A stretch of DNA of 64,000 bases, from contig CM082597.2 in assembly GCA_040954595.2 (NCBI GenBank), forward strand, positions 1,922,001-1,986,000, written 5' to 3'. Below are positions 28,801-38,424 of this stretch, piece after piece. The notes beneath the pieces are model-generated. The model did no database searches, was not told the origin of the DNA, and saw only the letters and a list, made by a program, of their open reading frames with translations. This stretch comes from Balanoglossus misakiensis (lineage: Eukaryota > Hemichordata). Each line of letters begins with the position of its first letter. The stretch's first letter is position 1. Both the position numbers and the translations under genes were made by a program.

Positions 28801-31800
28801 CTCGACCTCATTCCCGGCTGTTCCAAGACCAGCAGTAGATGCTCACACTCACATTAAACCAGGTAAGCCTAACTTTTCTCGGTCGCGCGGGAAAATATGT
28901 TCCCGCCAAAACATCCTGTCGTCTGCGCACTGCATCCTGCAAAACGCGTCCCCTCGTTAGGAGGCTCCTATGTACTAGTATCACATGTAATCATAAAAGC
29001 ATATCTGGTGACACGTTGCGTATTACAGGGGGAATACGAGGTTCTGATCGTGATCATGTTAGTTTGGAGAAAATGGAAGCTTATTTAAAATGGCCGCGGT
29101 ATTTATGAAAGACCATCAATCACCATGAGAACAGAGTTAACCGAAAACAAAAATCGATAGCCTTATGAAAGTTGAAACTGTAATTCAAGGGAAGTTAATT
29201 GATCAGCTAATAACAACAGTCTGGTCTAATTAACCCGATATAATTATCCCATTATTGTTATGAAATAGCAGTGTAATTGATACAACGTTCTCTCTTGACA
29301 TTTCGTTTTCGGTCCTATTATTTTCGAGCGCAGAGAAACACATTTGTGTCGAAATATTTGACAGCGCGGTAAAATAACCCAAAACGGGTAATAATACGGT
29401 AATCTGAACTGTTCTTCTTATACACCAGAAACCTTTTCATCAATTCCAACCACCGATATTTGTCCTGGCAAAGGAATACATCACGTTCTTTTGTTTCTGA
29501 TGTCATTTTATTCATTTGCAGATCCGTACCAGATCTTTGGGCCGGCTAGTAGCAGGCTTGCCAATGCAGGTAATGTTGTTTTCATATAATCTCTTTTGAA
29601 TGGTGTTTTACAACAGAAGTACAACATAACTCCCGATAACATGTCATAAATCTTGTAAAAAGTTTATCTTGTCGCTGAAAGTTGGTAAAATTAAACCTAT
29701 ACCAAATAAAGAGAATAGCTCACAACCCCTTTTCTCGGGAACTCTTACGATAGAACAACAAATCAGCTCTTTTACGGCAGTACTGGACATCAGTCTCTTT
29801 TACGGCAGTGAGGATAATGGACTCTCAAGCCAATACTCCCGTCAATAGGAAAATGACAAGTGAAATTTGAAAGGCGTTGCTCAGTATAAGCGTGTGTTGC
29901 TTTTCCACTGCGGTCGTCACTGCAGAGAGACATTTCCCAAGAGAAGGACGAGAAAGCGTCAGTTTGGGATCGTCGCTCTGAGGTCCCCGCAGGCGGGAGT
30001 CTTTACTGAAAGCGCCGTGTAATGATAGGTGAACGCGCCGAGCGTATAATTGGCGGGAACACAATAGACACCTTTAAGAGGACCATGGATTGACAAAGCT
30101 ACTCTCCCTGCCTGCAGGCGAATTCGTAGATGACACTATAGCAACAATAAACCTCATTGAGAATTTCTTGCTGTATTTAAGATGATAATTTTGATTATGG
30201 TTTGATATTGCCTCCGTAGAGACAGGGAACATTGAAACTTCCCACCCCTTATCGCGAAAGTTCCCCCAGACACCGGTTTATTATTGGCCCATACTGCAGC
30301 ATTCCCGGAATCCGAAACACGCCACAAAAACTACGAGCGATCATTAAGCTTTTCATCGACACAGTGAGTCAAGATTGTTGACTCAAGCACATTTCAAATT
30401 TTCAACGCCCGGCGGCCCATCAAAATCCTTTACCGAGATTTCTATCGTCAATATGATTTCCAAGAAATCCTCGCACACATTCTGTGCGGTTGTCAAGTTA
30501 AAAATTCGTGGGATACGAACAATGCCTCAATACAGTGGTTTTGACAGAGTTTTGACTGCCACGTTGTTGGTTTCGAAATGAATTTGCTTCAAATCTCTTG
30601 ACTACACGACTTGAAAGGCGCAATAATGTATTCAAATGACCTCATTATGTGATGTGTACGCCTCGATAAACTTGACTTACGTTCCCATGTCGTATTTATG
30701 AAACCTGTCATTGTTCGATAGCGCCGAACAACAATGGGGCTAATTTTCAGTATAGACTATTTTTGCTTTATTCTTTAGCGTGGGACAAAGGTTCACACAG
30801 AAATCGTATTGTCTATCAGATATATCTGACCAGAAGTCCCTCCCCCGCACACAGATTTTGATTTGAACGATCGACGACCATAGCTGCAATTTAAAATGCA
30901 TAACCAATATTTCCTTCTACACACGAGGAATATTTCTATCGCATTTCCAGCGAGTACACCCGTCGTGTTTTGAACATCGCCACAGTGTAGGCCTAGTACA
31001 TTCTGGATTATGGAAAAGTTATAACTTCTATAAAAAAGGGAAATTTTTCACACGCCCATGGGTAACTGATGAACACACGACTAGGCAAAAGCGACAACTG
31101 ATCAAATGTGGAGGGAAAAAAGTCAAATTTAAACACGTTCACTCCATCTCTGTTGACAACAAAAAACTCAGGAAAGCGCCGAAACTTGTTGCTTACATTT
31201 CGTTTCCAGTGTGTATAAGCTTTTCTCGGATTCTCAATTTCCGTCAATCGATAATTGGAACCCAAATATTAATATTACATTAATATTATTTTTTCTCAAT
31301 TCCGCTCTGGCTAATGACTAACCCTGTTATCGGACCTTGAATGACAATTTGTGATGGGGTCACTCTATTGTTCCTGCTTTCAACTCTGTTTGCCCAAACC
31401 CAACGCCGCATGACGGCAAATGAAACCACGTTGAGTGCATTTACGGCGTAGATTTGCGAATAAGTGATTGACTTACCAAGATATTATCGATTTCTAACGT
31501 TTCATTTTAATTCCGTTGAGCTTGATCATTTTTATTAGGCTTTAAATGCTGCATATTGATTAGCGCATGCGTGGAGAAGCGCTCAATCGATCAGCTCATG
31601 CGCAGTTTAATCACGCTAAGTGTTCTCATGGAAGGCAAAGAAGGCAGCTTCCGTTTCGTTTTTAAACGAAGTTTACGCATCACTTGGAGTATATAGAAAC
31701 TAAAAACGAGTTTTGTCACGAGCTCTTTAAGGTGATAAATTTTTATGAGAAAATATTCATAGCTGACAAAAAACAAACTCGCCGGCGGGCACTTCAAATT

Positions 31801-34800
31801 CGGATATGAGTTAGTGGCCTGAACGCTCATTCCGATTTGCATTAAGACGCGAACGCTGGATATTAGGGACTTGGTTTGACTACAAATCTGAAAACTAATT
31901 TCGACATAATGTGGAAAACGAGTCCTGAGTATGTAATGTTGGCGTGGCATCGCAGGGGATTTCAAAACTACTGGAAATACTTAAAATTCTAACATTTTTT
32001 ATTTTGTTCGAAAAGTATTTAACTTCCTGAAAGCTATTTTTTTAAATTATTTGCTTATTTTGTTTCTTGTTCCGTTATTATGACTTCTTGTTATGTCCTG
32101 GCAACATTTCACAAAATAATCGTTTTCTGGGCGTTTTGGAAGGCGTTCTCCATAAATCGATTTTCCTCGACGAAAATACTTTAGGTGAACCAAAGACGTT
32201 TCTAAACCCGCGCAGGCGACAACGACGACGGTAAATCAACACCGGGCTTCACATCGACCGCTCTTTTCGTGCGATACGAGAGTTTCCGAGATTACCACGG
32301 GAACGGAAATCTGTACGATAATAGGCACTCCCGGTCGGTCGCGGTGCCCACCTCTCGACGCAGCGCGTTTGTTAGTAGCGTACACACAGACCGTCCCTGC
32401 AAAAGGGATCGTAACTCTTGTGAGTTTCCCAGCAAATTTCAACGCTCGGATCAGCTTTTATCAGGACGCACATATCAACAATGCTCCGTCGGTTGCCAGC
32501 ATACGCGGGCGTACAATTCCCGCCCTTTTTTCCACATTGAGCAAAAAAGCCATCAACGAATCGGCTGTCAAATCAATGAACTGCTCCGCTTTTGTTCAAA
32601 TCCCATTATTTCTATGTGTGTGGTGTCAAGGCGACTGGACGCGCGCGCCCAACAAGTGTTTCCCGCCATGACGAAGAGCGACGGTCGTCTGGATGTCAAT
32701 ACTTAAAACAACAACCAATATTCCCCTTTTATATGCATGTATTTTTCTCATAACCCAGTCATCGGCTAATTAACATTCAACTTGTAACCAGGCAACCAAA
32801 AATAATGCTACCTATTTTCAAAATGTAATTTTTGCTGAAAAATTTATCACCGGCATATTAGGTTTCATCTAAATATTATGATCTAGAATTTATACGAGGC
32901 GCGGTGTAATTGGTTTCGCTGGTCGAGTACTCGACATGAAAGTGAATATGCAAAGAGTAAAGGAAACGGATGGGAACATCCGGGAAACTTCAAAGAAAAT
33001 CTACATACTAGTATGTCAAGCGCTGATATGAGATATACACTATGAAAAGGGACTCTCTTTTCCAGTAATATTCCAACCAAAAGGACTGTCGAAGTTTGTC
33101 TGAAAATCAGATCGGAAAATCCACTTTTCCGGACATGAATTCATTTGTCTACTACACAACTGAACGCGACAATGAGTGTTGGAAGTATCCACTATGTTCA
33201 ACAGACCACAGACATAAAGTTGATACACAGAACAAAAATACTGAAATAATAGGCAAAAGTTGCAGCTAATGTCCCCTCAAAGGAAGAAATTGTTTCCGTG
33301 GGTAGTGTTTTGTTGAGAGAGAAGTACGCGGTAATTACTGAGCTAACATCTCATGTTGTGCCGTGTTTCCTGCGCCGTACCTGGGGGGCACTTGCCAATT
33401 ACCTTTCCAGCGACGCTGTAGACGACCGCTCATTGCGGCCCGAACGACGCCCGTGACGAACGCGCGGGAAACCCGTAACCGGAGCGCGGTGTTTGGGATG
33501 TGGAAACATATTGGGCAGACGACAGTTTCTGTCAAAATTTTTGATCACAAATTCCTGTCTGACAGGTGTAAGGTTGTTCGTTGGATGCCCGACTTTGAAT
33601 AACAACACTATCTTGTATGTGCGGAAACGTATTTTATCGGGAAAAGGAAAATTAATTCAAGATCACAATTTCGTACCACATGATAATAACGACGGGGAAA
33701 ATAACCTTACAAATGTCCATGGCTACTGTCAAACATAGTAAACGAATTAAACTAGTGATGGCTTTTAAACCCCGAACCCAAACAGTGGGGTACGCCTCGT
33801 CATCAGTTAACTATGCCTTGTCCGTATACTGACGGCTCCATTAAGACATCGAGGGGGTCGACATGTATGGCTTTTGATAAATACGATCTTTTAATTACTG
33901 TAGCAGTCAGAAATTGATGTTTCCATTCAATGGGCGATGGATCCGACCTACTTGGCTCACAACAGGACAAAATTACAGCGCAAATAAAAAGCCTCTATGT
34001 TAAATATTGATTTATAGGCCCGCTCATTACCCCTTTTTGAAGGCACTTCAGGTTTTTGATCCATTATTAACTCGTGTCAGACAAAAAACATGCTTTTCGT
34101 TGCCGCGGCACCGTCTGAAATGTGAATTCTTTTATTCGGATCCAAAATCACGGACGAATAGATCAATAAGTGAAGGCCAGACGACAATTTCTGTCGAAAT
34201 AATTTCAGCGGGTTGTAAGTGAAGTCATACACAATGTACATTGTTGAGAGACTAGTTGTCACTAAGGTATCCATTAATCTAATGATGCTCATCCTACTAA
34301 ATTCCCCCCTGTGTATATTAAAAGGTAATTCAGATGAAAACTTCAAAAGCGGCGTAAATCAAGTGTTTTTTGTCATTATATTTTATAGGTAGTGGACAAA
34401 TACAGTTGTGGCAATTTCTGTTGGAATTGTTGTCAGACAGCAGCAACGCTCACTGCATCACGTGGGAGGGCACCAACGGAGAGTTCAAGCTGACTGACCC
34501 GGATGAAGTTGCCCGGCGATGGGGCGAACGGAAGAGCAAACCCAACATGAACTACGACAAACTGAGCCGGGCTCTGCGCTATTACTACGACAAGAACATT
34601 ATGACCAAAGTGCACGGGAAACGGTACGCGTATAAATTCGATTTTGGCGGACTTGCGCAACAGTGCCAGATGCAGTCAGACCCGACGGCTTACAAATACC
34701 AATCAGATCTCTCGTATCTTCCGGGATACGCACATGCCCACAAACTCAACTTCGTCGGACCTCGAATGCCTGCAACGTCAACTGCCCTATTCCCATCACC

Positions 34801-34894
34801 CACATCGTACTGGTCACCCACAGGCACAGCCAGCCTCTACCAAACCGGACACGTACCACATGCCAGCAGCCATCTTGGATCATACTATAGTTGA
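5600..34894 (+). CDS. erg/fli1: ERG/FLI1-family ETS transcription factor, whole coding span (9 exons, 492 aa)
   Basis: This entry spans the long-form gene; its exons are given separately. The spliced reading frame is 1479 nt and stays open through eight GT-AG introns, which strongly supports the model. Domains in order: N-terminal region beginning with [20 protein letters not shown] domain at about residues 133-211, a linker encoded by small cassette exons, ETS domain at about residues 327-410, and a C-terminal tail ending HLGSYYS. ERG/FLI1 proteins are nuclear factors that bind GGAA cores and in vertebrates control endothelial, blood and mesenchymal development. It equally resembles ERG and FLI1, as expected if it branched before those genes separated in vertebrates. 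Intron 5 (14.7 kb) hosts an internal first exon for a PNT-less form. Confidence 0.95.
5624..7121 (+). other. Intron 1 of gene 1
   Basis: 1498-bp intron bounded by gtaagt and a tatctcatcacag acceptor. I see no further exon in it; open frames in both directions are short and unrecognised. Confidence 0.5.
7122..7527 (+). CDS. erg/fli1: Gene 1 exon 2: N-terminal activation region up to the PNT domain
   Basis: 406-nt exon, phase 0 in and phase 1 out (donor gtacgt at 7528). It starts with [14 protein letters not shown], nearly identical to vertebrate FLI1, and ends with [17 protein letters not shown], the invariant lead into the PNT domain. Between them lies a Pro/Ser/His-rich, low-complexity stretch with [13 protein letters not shown], matching the ESPVDCSV block of FLI1. 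Vertebrate FLI1/ERG have a shorter, differently composed spacer here. The exon is GC-rich against AT-rich flanks. Acceptor tatctcatcacag is good. The open frame reaches upstream to 7098 only by reading intron sequence, so the ATG at that point is not the start. Confidence 0.95.
7528..10240 (+). other. Intron 2 of gene 1, with GC-rich island and G-tract
   Basis: 2.7-kb intron. It contains a GC-rich, exon-like island at about 7800-7975, a palindrome CCCCAGGGATGGGG at 7747-7760 and a G-tract at 8575-8600 with quadruplex potential. No cassette exon with matching phase and clean splice sites was found. Confidence 0.5.
10241..10441 (+). CDS. erg/fli1: Gene 1 exon 3: core of the PNT/SAM domain
   Basis: 201-nt exon, phase 1-1, acceptor ttctcctcag and donor gtaagt at 10442. 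With the split Asp it reads [21 protein letters not shown] and continues to [14 protein letters not shown] and [13 protein letters not shown], aligning end to end with the Pointed domain of FLI1/ERG (about residues 144-211). PNT domains are SAM-like helical bundles for protein contacts and, in some ETS proteins, oligomerisation or kinase docking. Compared with FLI1 (FFQNMDGKEL) the loop here reads LFTMDGKEL, one residue shorter. Length divisible by three means skipping would keep frame and remove most of the domain. Confidence 0.97.
10652..10732 (+). CDS. erg/fli1: Gene 1 exon 4: end of PNT region ([10 protein letters not shown])
   Basis: 81-nt exon, phase 1-1, following a 210-bp intron. Acceptor is tctgtttttag and the donor is gtgagt at 10733. 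It encodes [20 protein letters not shown] and then a Pro-rich IPPPTPH. This matches ERG ([20 protein letters not shown]) better than FLI1, which has lost most of this block. It is a linker segment with no catalytic role. The divisible-by-three length makes it a potential cassette. Confidence 0.95.
10733..11800 (+). other. Intron 4 of gene 1
   Basis: 1.07-kb intron ending in a pyrimidine-rich acceptor before 11801. A cytosine-tract run at 11437-11465 (four or more C-runs) could form a quadruplex on the opposite strand. No other exon seen. Confidence 0.5.
11801..11875 (+). CDS. erg/fli1: Gene 1 exon 5: linker exon matching the ERG SVYPEATQRI segment
   Basis: 75-nt exon that does not stand out as a long open frame. 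Acceptor tactcgccag and donor gtgagt at 11876 give phase 1-1. In that phase it reads [25 protein letters not shown]. Human ERG has FPNTSVYPEATQRITTRP at the same place, immediately after the exon-4 block, so the alignment S-Y-P, S/T-x-A, R-V/I-x-R-P is convincing. FLI1 has little equivalent here. A second AG five bases downstream would break the frame, so 11801 is preferred. In human ERG this part is an alternatively spliced cassette; the same is plausible here. Confidence 0.8.
13811..13866. repeat. (TGA)n microsatellite
   Basis: About 18 units of a GAT/TGA trinucleotide with one TTG interruption near 13850, followed by a short GATA/GA tract to about 13890. Intronic. Confidence 0.95.
19918..19984. 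repeat. Mixed GAGT/GAAC/GAAT/GTAA tetranucleotide repeat
   Basis: Tetranucleotide array in which the unit drifts from GAGT to GAAC, GAAT, GAGT, GTAA and back to GAGT. Intronic, in intron 5. Confidence 0.9.
23740..24448 (+). promoter_or_regulatory. Putative internal promoter and 5' leader of the short form
   Basis: CpG-rich stretch inside intron 5 directly before the alternative first exon. It has a forward CCAAT box at 23982-23986 and an inverted one (ATTGG) at 24029-24033, a CG-rich block between, and no clear TATA box. A start in the neighbourhood of 24150-24190 would fit, but I cannot fix it. The leader from about 24240 carries six forward GGAA cores (24247, 24293, 24353, 24363, 24383, 24415), the core recognised by ETS proteins. 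Promoter identity is inferred from position, composition and the exon that follows. Confidence 0.5.
24449..24527 (+). CDS. erg/fli1: Gene 1 alternative first exon (PNT-less short form)
   Basis: ATG at 24449 opens a 26-codon frame plus one base, ending at donor gtatgc (24528). Phase 1 fits exon 6 (G+AA gives Glu), so the predicted product runs ...[16 protein letters not shown]... and then through exons 7, 8 and the ETS exon: 771 nt, 256 residues, no PNT domain. The strongest support is the second copy at 51601-51670, whose encoded end (CPMFLTTT) and phase match and which is likewise followed by an exon-6 homologue. Shared features are Asp-Cys, a second Cys and MFL-x-x-T at the splice junction. 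The frame is open upstream to 24245 with no other ATG, so an extension is possible but unsupported. I know of no named domain here. Confidence 0.75.
24528..26576 (+). other. Intron between the alternative first exon and exon 6
   Basis: 2.05-kb sequence with a GC-rich part at about 25000-25350 and a G-rich tract at 26253-26277 (G5, G3 and G10 runs), about 300 bp before exon 6. No coding signal recognised. Confidence 0.5.
26577..26648 (+). CDS. erg/fli1: Gene 1 exon 6: 72-nt linker exon (EPSYDAIMR)
   Basis: Acceptor ctttgcattcag, donor gtatgc at 26649, phase 1-1, 24 codons. It encodes [20 protein letters not shown] and four more residues (TQNK). FLI1 has DPSYDSVRRGAWG and ERG has DLPYEPPRRSAW in the same place. 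The ERG version is the well-known alternatively spliced 72-bp cassette exon, so exon length, phase and position all agree. It is the common acceptor for the long form (from exon 5 or 4) and the short form (from 24527). A TGTC repeat starts eight bases after the donor. A diverged copy lies at 52854-52928 in gene 2. Confidence 0.93.
26649..28796 (+). other. Intron 6 of gene 1
   Basis: 2.1-kb intron beginning with a TGTC and CT repeat and ending in a pyrimidine-rich, TGTC-containing acceptor region (about 28769-28796). A patch near 27380-27650 is relatively GC-rich with overlapping open frames on both strands but no recognisable protein. Confidence 0.5.
26657..26706. repeat. (TGTC)n followed by (CT)n next to a splice donor
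   Basis: About 6.5 units of GTCT/TGTC at 26657-26682 followed by a pyrimidine tract and CT repeat to 26706. It begins only eight bases downstream of the exon 6 donor, so in the transcript it is a UGUC-repeat beside the 5' splice site. Confidence 0.95.
28797..28862 (+). CDS. erg/fli1: Gene 1 exon 7: linker exon (PAVPRP...HTHIKP)
   Basis: 66-nt exon, phase 1-1, acceptor ctgtatcacag, donor gtaagc at 28863. With split codons it reads [22 protein letters not shown]. It occupies the position of the FLI1 segment ending KNTEQRPQP and the ERG segment ending KTEDQRPQL, just before DPYQI, but the sequence is only loosely similar (Pro-rich). Its homologue in gene 2 at 57304-57372 shares 12 of 22 residues, including V-P-x-P and HTHI-x-P, which confirms that it is a real exon. 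Confidence 0.9.
28863..29521 (+). other. Intron 7 of gene 1
   Basis: 659-bp intron with a good donor and a ttcatttgcag acceptor. Nothing else recognised. Confidence 0.6.
29522..29569 (+). CDS. erg/fli1: Gene 1 exon 8: 48-nt exon ([17 protein letters not shown])
   Basis: Acceptor ttcatttgcag, donor gtaatg at 29570, phase 1-1, 16 codons. [16 protein letters not shown] differs from the invariant vertebrate DPYQILGPTSSRLANP at three positions, and the vertebrate exon has the same 48-nt length. This is the conserved segment just N-terminal to the ETS domain and is a hallmark of the ERG/FLI1 subfamily. No counterpart was found for gene 2 within the window, so the gene 2 copy should lie further right. 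Confidence 0.97.
29570..34388 (+). other. Intron 8 of gene 1
   Basis: 4.8-kb intron before the ETS exon. Two moderately GC-rich patches (about 32200-32700 and 33360-33490) carry overlapping open frames on both strands; none resembles a known protein or has splice sites in the required phase. They may be regulatory. Confidence 0.45.
34389..34894 (+). CDS. erg/fli1: Gene 1 last exon: ETS DNA-binding domain and C-terminal tail
   Basis: 506-nt terminal exon starting after ttttatag, phase 1 in, ending at TGA 34892-34894. [20 protein letters not shown] begins the winged helix-turn-helix ETS domain (about residues 327-410). The invariant [20 protein letters not shown] stretch carries the two recognition-helix arginines (about residues 385 and 388) that contact the GGAA core, followed by [20 protein letters not shown]. 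Similarity to FLI1/ERG across the domain is nearly complete, well above other ETS subfamilies. The tail keeps [20 protein letters not shown], a SYWSPTG block and the C-terminal HLGSYYS, as in FLI1 (HLGSYY). It is shared by long and short forms. Confidence 0.98.
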
Positions 34895-35880
34895 CTTTTC
34901 ACCTCTAACCTTTGAACTGTATATTATTCAGGGTTTCCCTTCTTACGATTCCACGCGCGTGTGCGACTACCACAGCCGAGTCGCCTCTCACGAGGAGAGG
35001 ATTTCGAGCTGTCCGTCAAAAGTTTTAAATCTTAAAACAAATCATGTATAATTCAAGTTGAGTATTATTGCCAAACGTGACATCGGGTCCGCCATTGTGA
35101 ATGACGTCATTGATAACGTCTGCACAAAGGTTAAGCAATATTTATAGATAAGTTTCGTTTCTTTTGTTGCCAAGTTACTGTTTCATTATTTTATTTTTCT
35201 ACGACATCATGATAGATTTTATGTTTAGATACTTATTTCTAAATTTGAGTGCGGGGTTCGGCTACATCAAGATCACAAATGATTGTATTCGAAGTGCCTT
35301 GTTCGTCACAGTGTCATTCCTTCATCCGGGAACTTCAGAAGTAAAACGAAATAATCATTCCACGTAGAATTTGTATGTAGATTCCAATATTTCATGTTAC
35401 AATCGGGACAGGTTCCGGATGAGGAATTTTTTTTGCAGGCAAGCCTCATTTTCTGTATCAACATCGCAGATTCTCTAAAGTCATTTTCTCACCTAAATAT
35501 TTTTTTTTCTTTAAACTTTATATTTAAAACGTTACTTTTTGTTCAAAGCTATGTCAATGTTATTATATTATTATTGTTATGCTATAAAGTTCGCGATATC
35601 GAGCTGAGCTCGAGTTGTAAATCAGTAGTTTAAAAAACCGGAAGTTGATTGACTTCTGGGTAAAGATTATATATGTAAATGCAATCAGAAACCTTGTTTT
35701 TTTTCTGATATTACAAAAAAAAGTGTGTAACTCAATCTGCGGTCTGTTACTTCTCATGTGTGTCTGTGTATTAAACCAGAGTACACCCTTCAAATATTCC
35801 ACGTTTACTGTTTTGACGCTTTTAACTGTTAAACTTTAAAGATTATTTTTTCTGCAATAAATCGATTTAATGTATCTGAT
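34895..35880 (+). other. Likely 3' UTR of gene 1
   Basis: AT-rich sequence after the stop codon. The first good poly(A) signal, AATAAA at 35856-35861, is followed by a T/G-rich stretch (tgtatctgattgtttactag and on) suitable as a downstream element, placing cleavage near 35880. ERG/FLI1 genes often have long 3' UTRs, so a later site is possible. A perfect 7-bp inverted repeat (TCGAGCT-G-AGCTCGA) lies at 35599-35613. Confidence 0.45.
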
Positions 35881-38369
35881 TGTTTACTAGCAGTTTGTTC
35901 TATTTTCGCTGACAAATGTTTTATGCAAATTTGGAGATCGTACGTGTGGCCAACATGGAAACATGTGGCCAACGGAGAGGTATGTAGCCTCAGAAGTTTC
36001 CCCTCAGAAAGATTTCGAAATACACTGGCTTTGCAGAAACCACCTGTTGAATGTTTCGGATTTAAATATTCATTGTTCCACATGACGTGACGTAATGGGT
36101 CACCAACCTAAGTTGGTATCCAGAGCCTTCACATTTTATCGTCCCATGCTGACTTAGATAAGGGCGGGAAATCTGCAGCGGAACCGCGGCTAGACGTCGC
36201 CTGATATTACATAGCTAAGTTAGACAGTGGTAATTTCCATCTGATTGAATTAAGAATTAGTTGATCGAGAAAGGTCGTTTCCGTGATATCCCTCTTTTCG
36301 CTGCCGTTCTGTTTTTTGCCTCTAATCCCTCCCCGTAAATTGGTTTAATCCGCCTAGCTTACTTCGGAGTTTTAGCACGATCCGTTGCCATTAGAAAAAA
36401 AGCTTGTTTGTAGCAATTACGGCAATTTTTTTTGTTGGATGGACGGACTACATGTAAGTGTTTTTTCACAGATGAGCGTTACAGCTGCAAGCGGGTTAGA
36501 TTTTATTCTGTTTAAACGTGAAATTAAAACCAAAGCACAGCAATAAATTAAGGGACCCTTAAACCCATGAATGCTCATGAACAAGAATAACCAGTGGACG
36601 TGTTCGAATATTAAAATCGGTCTCTTTTCGTGTGTATGGATCGCCTGCGATATAAGCATGACAAACTGTCGCGGGAAAATGAAAGTTGAACTAATGAGAC
36701 AGATTTGGGCGATTTCGGCAAGTTTGTTGATTTGTGTTCACGCCTAAGCTAAGCTCATGGAAAGAAAAGCTTTGAATTGAACTAGCGGAGGCATCACAGT
36801 TACTGTGACTATCAACAAGACCAAGATGACGCTAAGAGGATTACTATGGCATTTGTGATAGTTTAAGCCGGCTTCACGACATCCTCGTCTCGTCAAATTC
36901 TCAAAAGCCATAGCTAACACACACAGAGGCAAAAAACTTCGCCATCCATCCTTCTCACTGATTTGAATAATACCCTGATCGCCGAGTCCACTTAAACAAA
37001 TCACTGCTCCACGTCTAACCTTTGAAGTAAACGAACACTTGTGATACATTTCCCGCCAAAGGCAACCCTTTGCACAGATCACGTACGCGCAATTTCGGTC
37101 CTCCGCTACAATGTTGTACTCGCGAGACGGGCTGGTCAAACTTGTCGCCATTTTTAATTGCAAATAAAAGATGGGCGCCAATAAAATAATTTGCGGTCAT
37201 TTCATGCCTACATAGCCTTTGTCTGTTACGGGCAATTTGATACAGCTTCTCTTGGTGTTACACGTTATGTTGACACACACGTTTGGCGAGGTGGTGTGAT
37301 TTTACTTAACGAAAATTGACTCAAACATTCCAAACGACCACTGAAGCTAAAAAGACATAGCATTTTTTTTCAATTAAAGGTCCACACATTACGAGAGATT
37401 GTGCCAGAGGTCTCAAGATATTAAGCAATATTTTTTCCATTAAAGGATTTTGGAGGACCATTGACAGACTTCGGAGAAGCAGGGAAGGGTCCTTTATGTA
37501 CAAAACAAAGATCCCTGTTGCCTTTTTCAAGGAGCCTCAATATTAATGACCGACATATGTCAACACGTTGTAGATTGACACACGGACAATGAACACCAGT
37601 CTCGTGGACGTGTCAACCATAATGGGTGACAGCACTTGAAAGTCCACCCCTAAATGTTAAATGACCGAATCTGTCGAAAAAGAATGCCCGATAATTAGGT
37701 TAGTCCAACAATGGCGGAGTCATTAAGTCATGTGTTGATGTCTGCTCAGCGGTGAATGACGATGTTGGCACAACACATAGAGGGGACTGCAAACATTGTT
37801 TCTAATCGATTGCTCGCGTAAACGGGGTTAGCTTTTGTCTTGTTTATTGGCTTTCTTGGCAATGCAAAATTAAGTATTTGTTCTAACAGCACGGCTATGA
37901 AGAATGAAAGTGTACAAACGCCTTTTGTTTGACTTTATATGCAAATGATACATTTTTGTTTTAATTAACAACTAAGTACAATAGAAGCTCAAAACCAGAC
38001 CTCTGCTCACTAGAAGTTTGCGTATTTTTCTAAAATACGCAGGTTTACAGTGTGTACAGTACACAGAAAAAACAACATGCGTTTTCTCGTGTTCGTGAAA
38101 TTGAGATGTTAATTTCAAAGGATCTTATTAGAGTTTATATCAACGAATTTTGCCACGGGTACTAGAATAATTGAGGAAATCTCAGTCTAATTTCGGTTGT
38201 CAATTTACGTATACCGGTTACGCCATGCACACGACACAGTTCACACAACGGCGCGCAAACAACGGACTGTTGGATTCGATTTTATCACTGTGGAAGCGAT
38301 ACCTTGTGAGTTGATCGTGTTACCCGGTTGTGTTATTGTAAGGGTAGAAATTCACACGCTTGGATATTT

Positions 38370-38424
38370 GGGAGGGAGGGAGCGAGGGAGAGGAGGGAGG
38401 GAGGGAGGGAGAGGGAAGAGAGAG
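38370..38424. repeat. (GGGA)n purine repeat
   Basis: Imperfect GGGA/GGGAGA array with GCGA and AGA interruptions. Intergenic. Confidence 0.95.

Noticed and set aside
32269-32706. 145-codon open frame in intron 8
   Set aside because: Overlaps other frames on both strands, no family resemblance and no phase-1 splice pair; probably a CpG-rich patch.
34433-34660. Antisense open frame over the ETS exon
   Set aside because: Shadow of the strongly constrained ETS-domain coding sequence.
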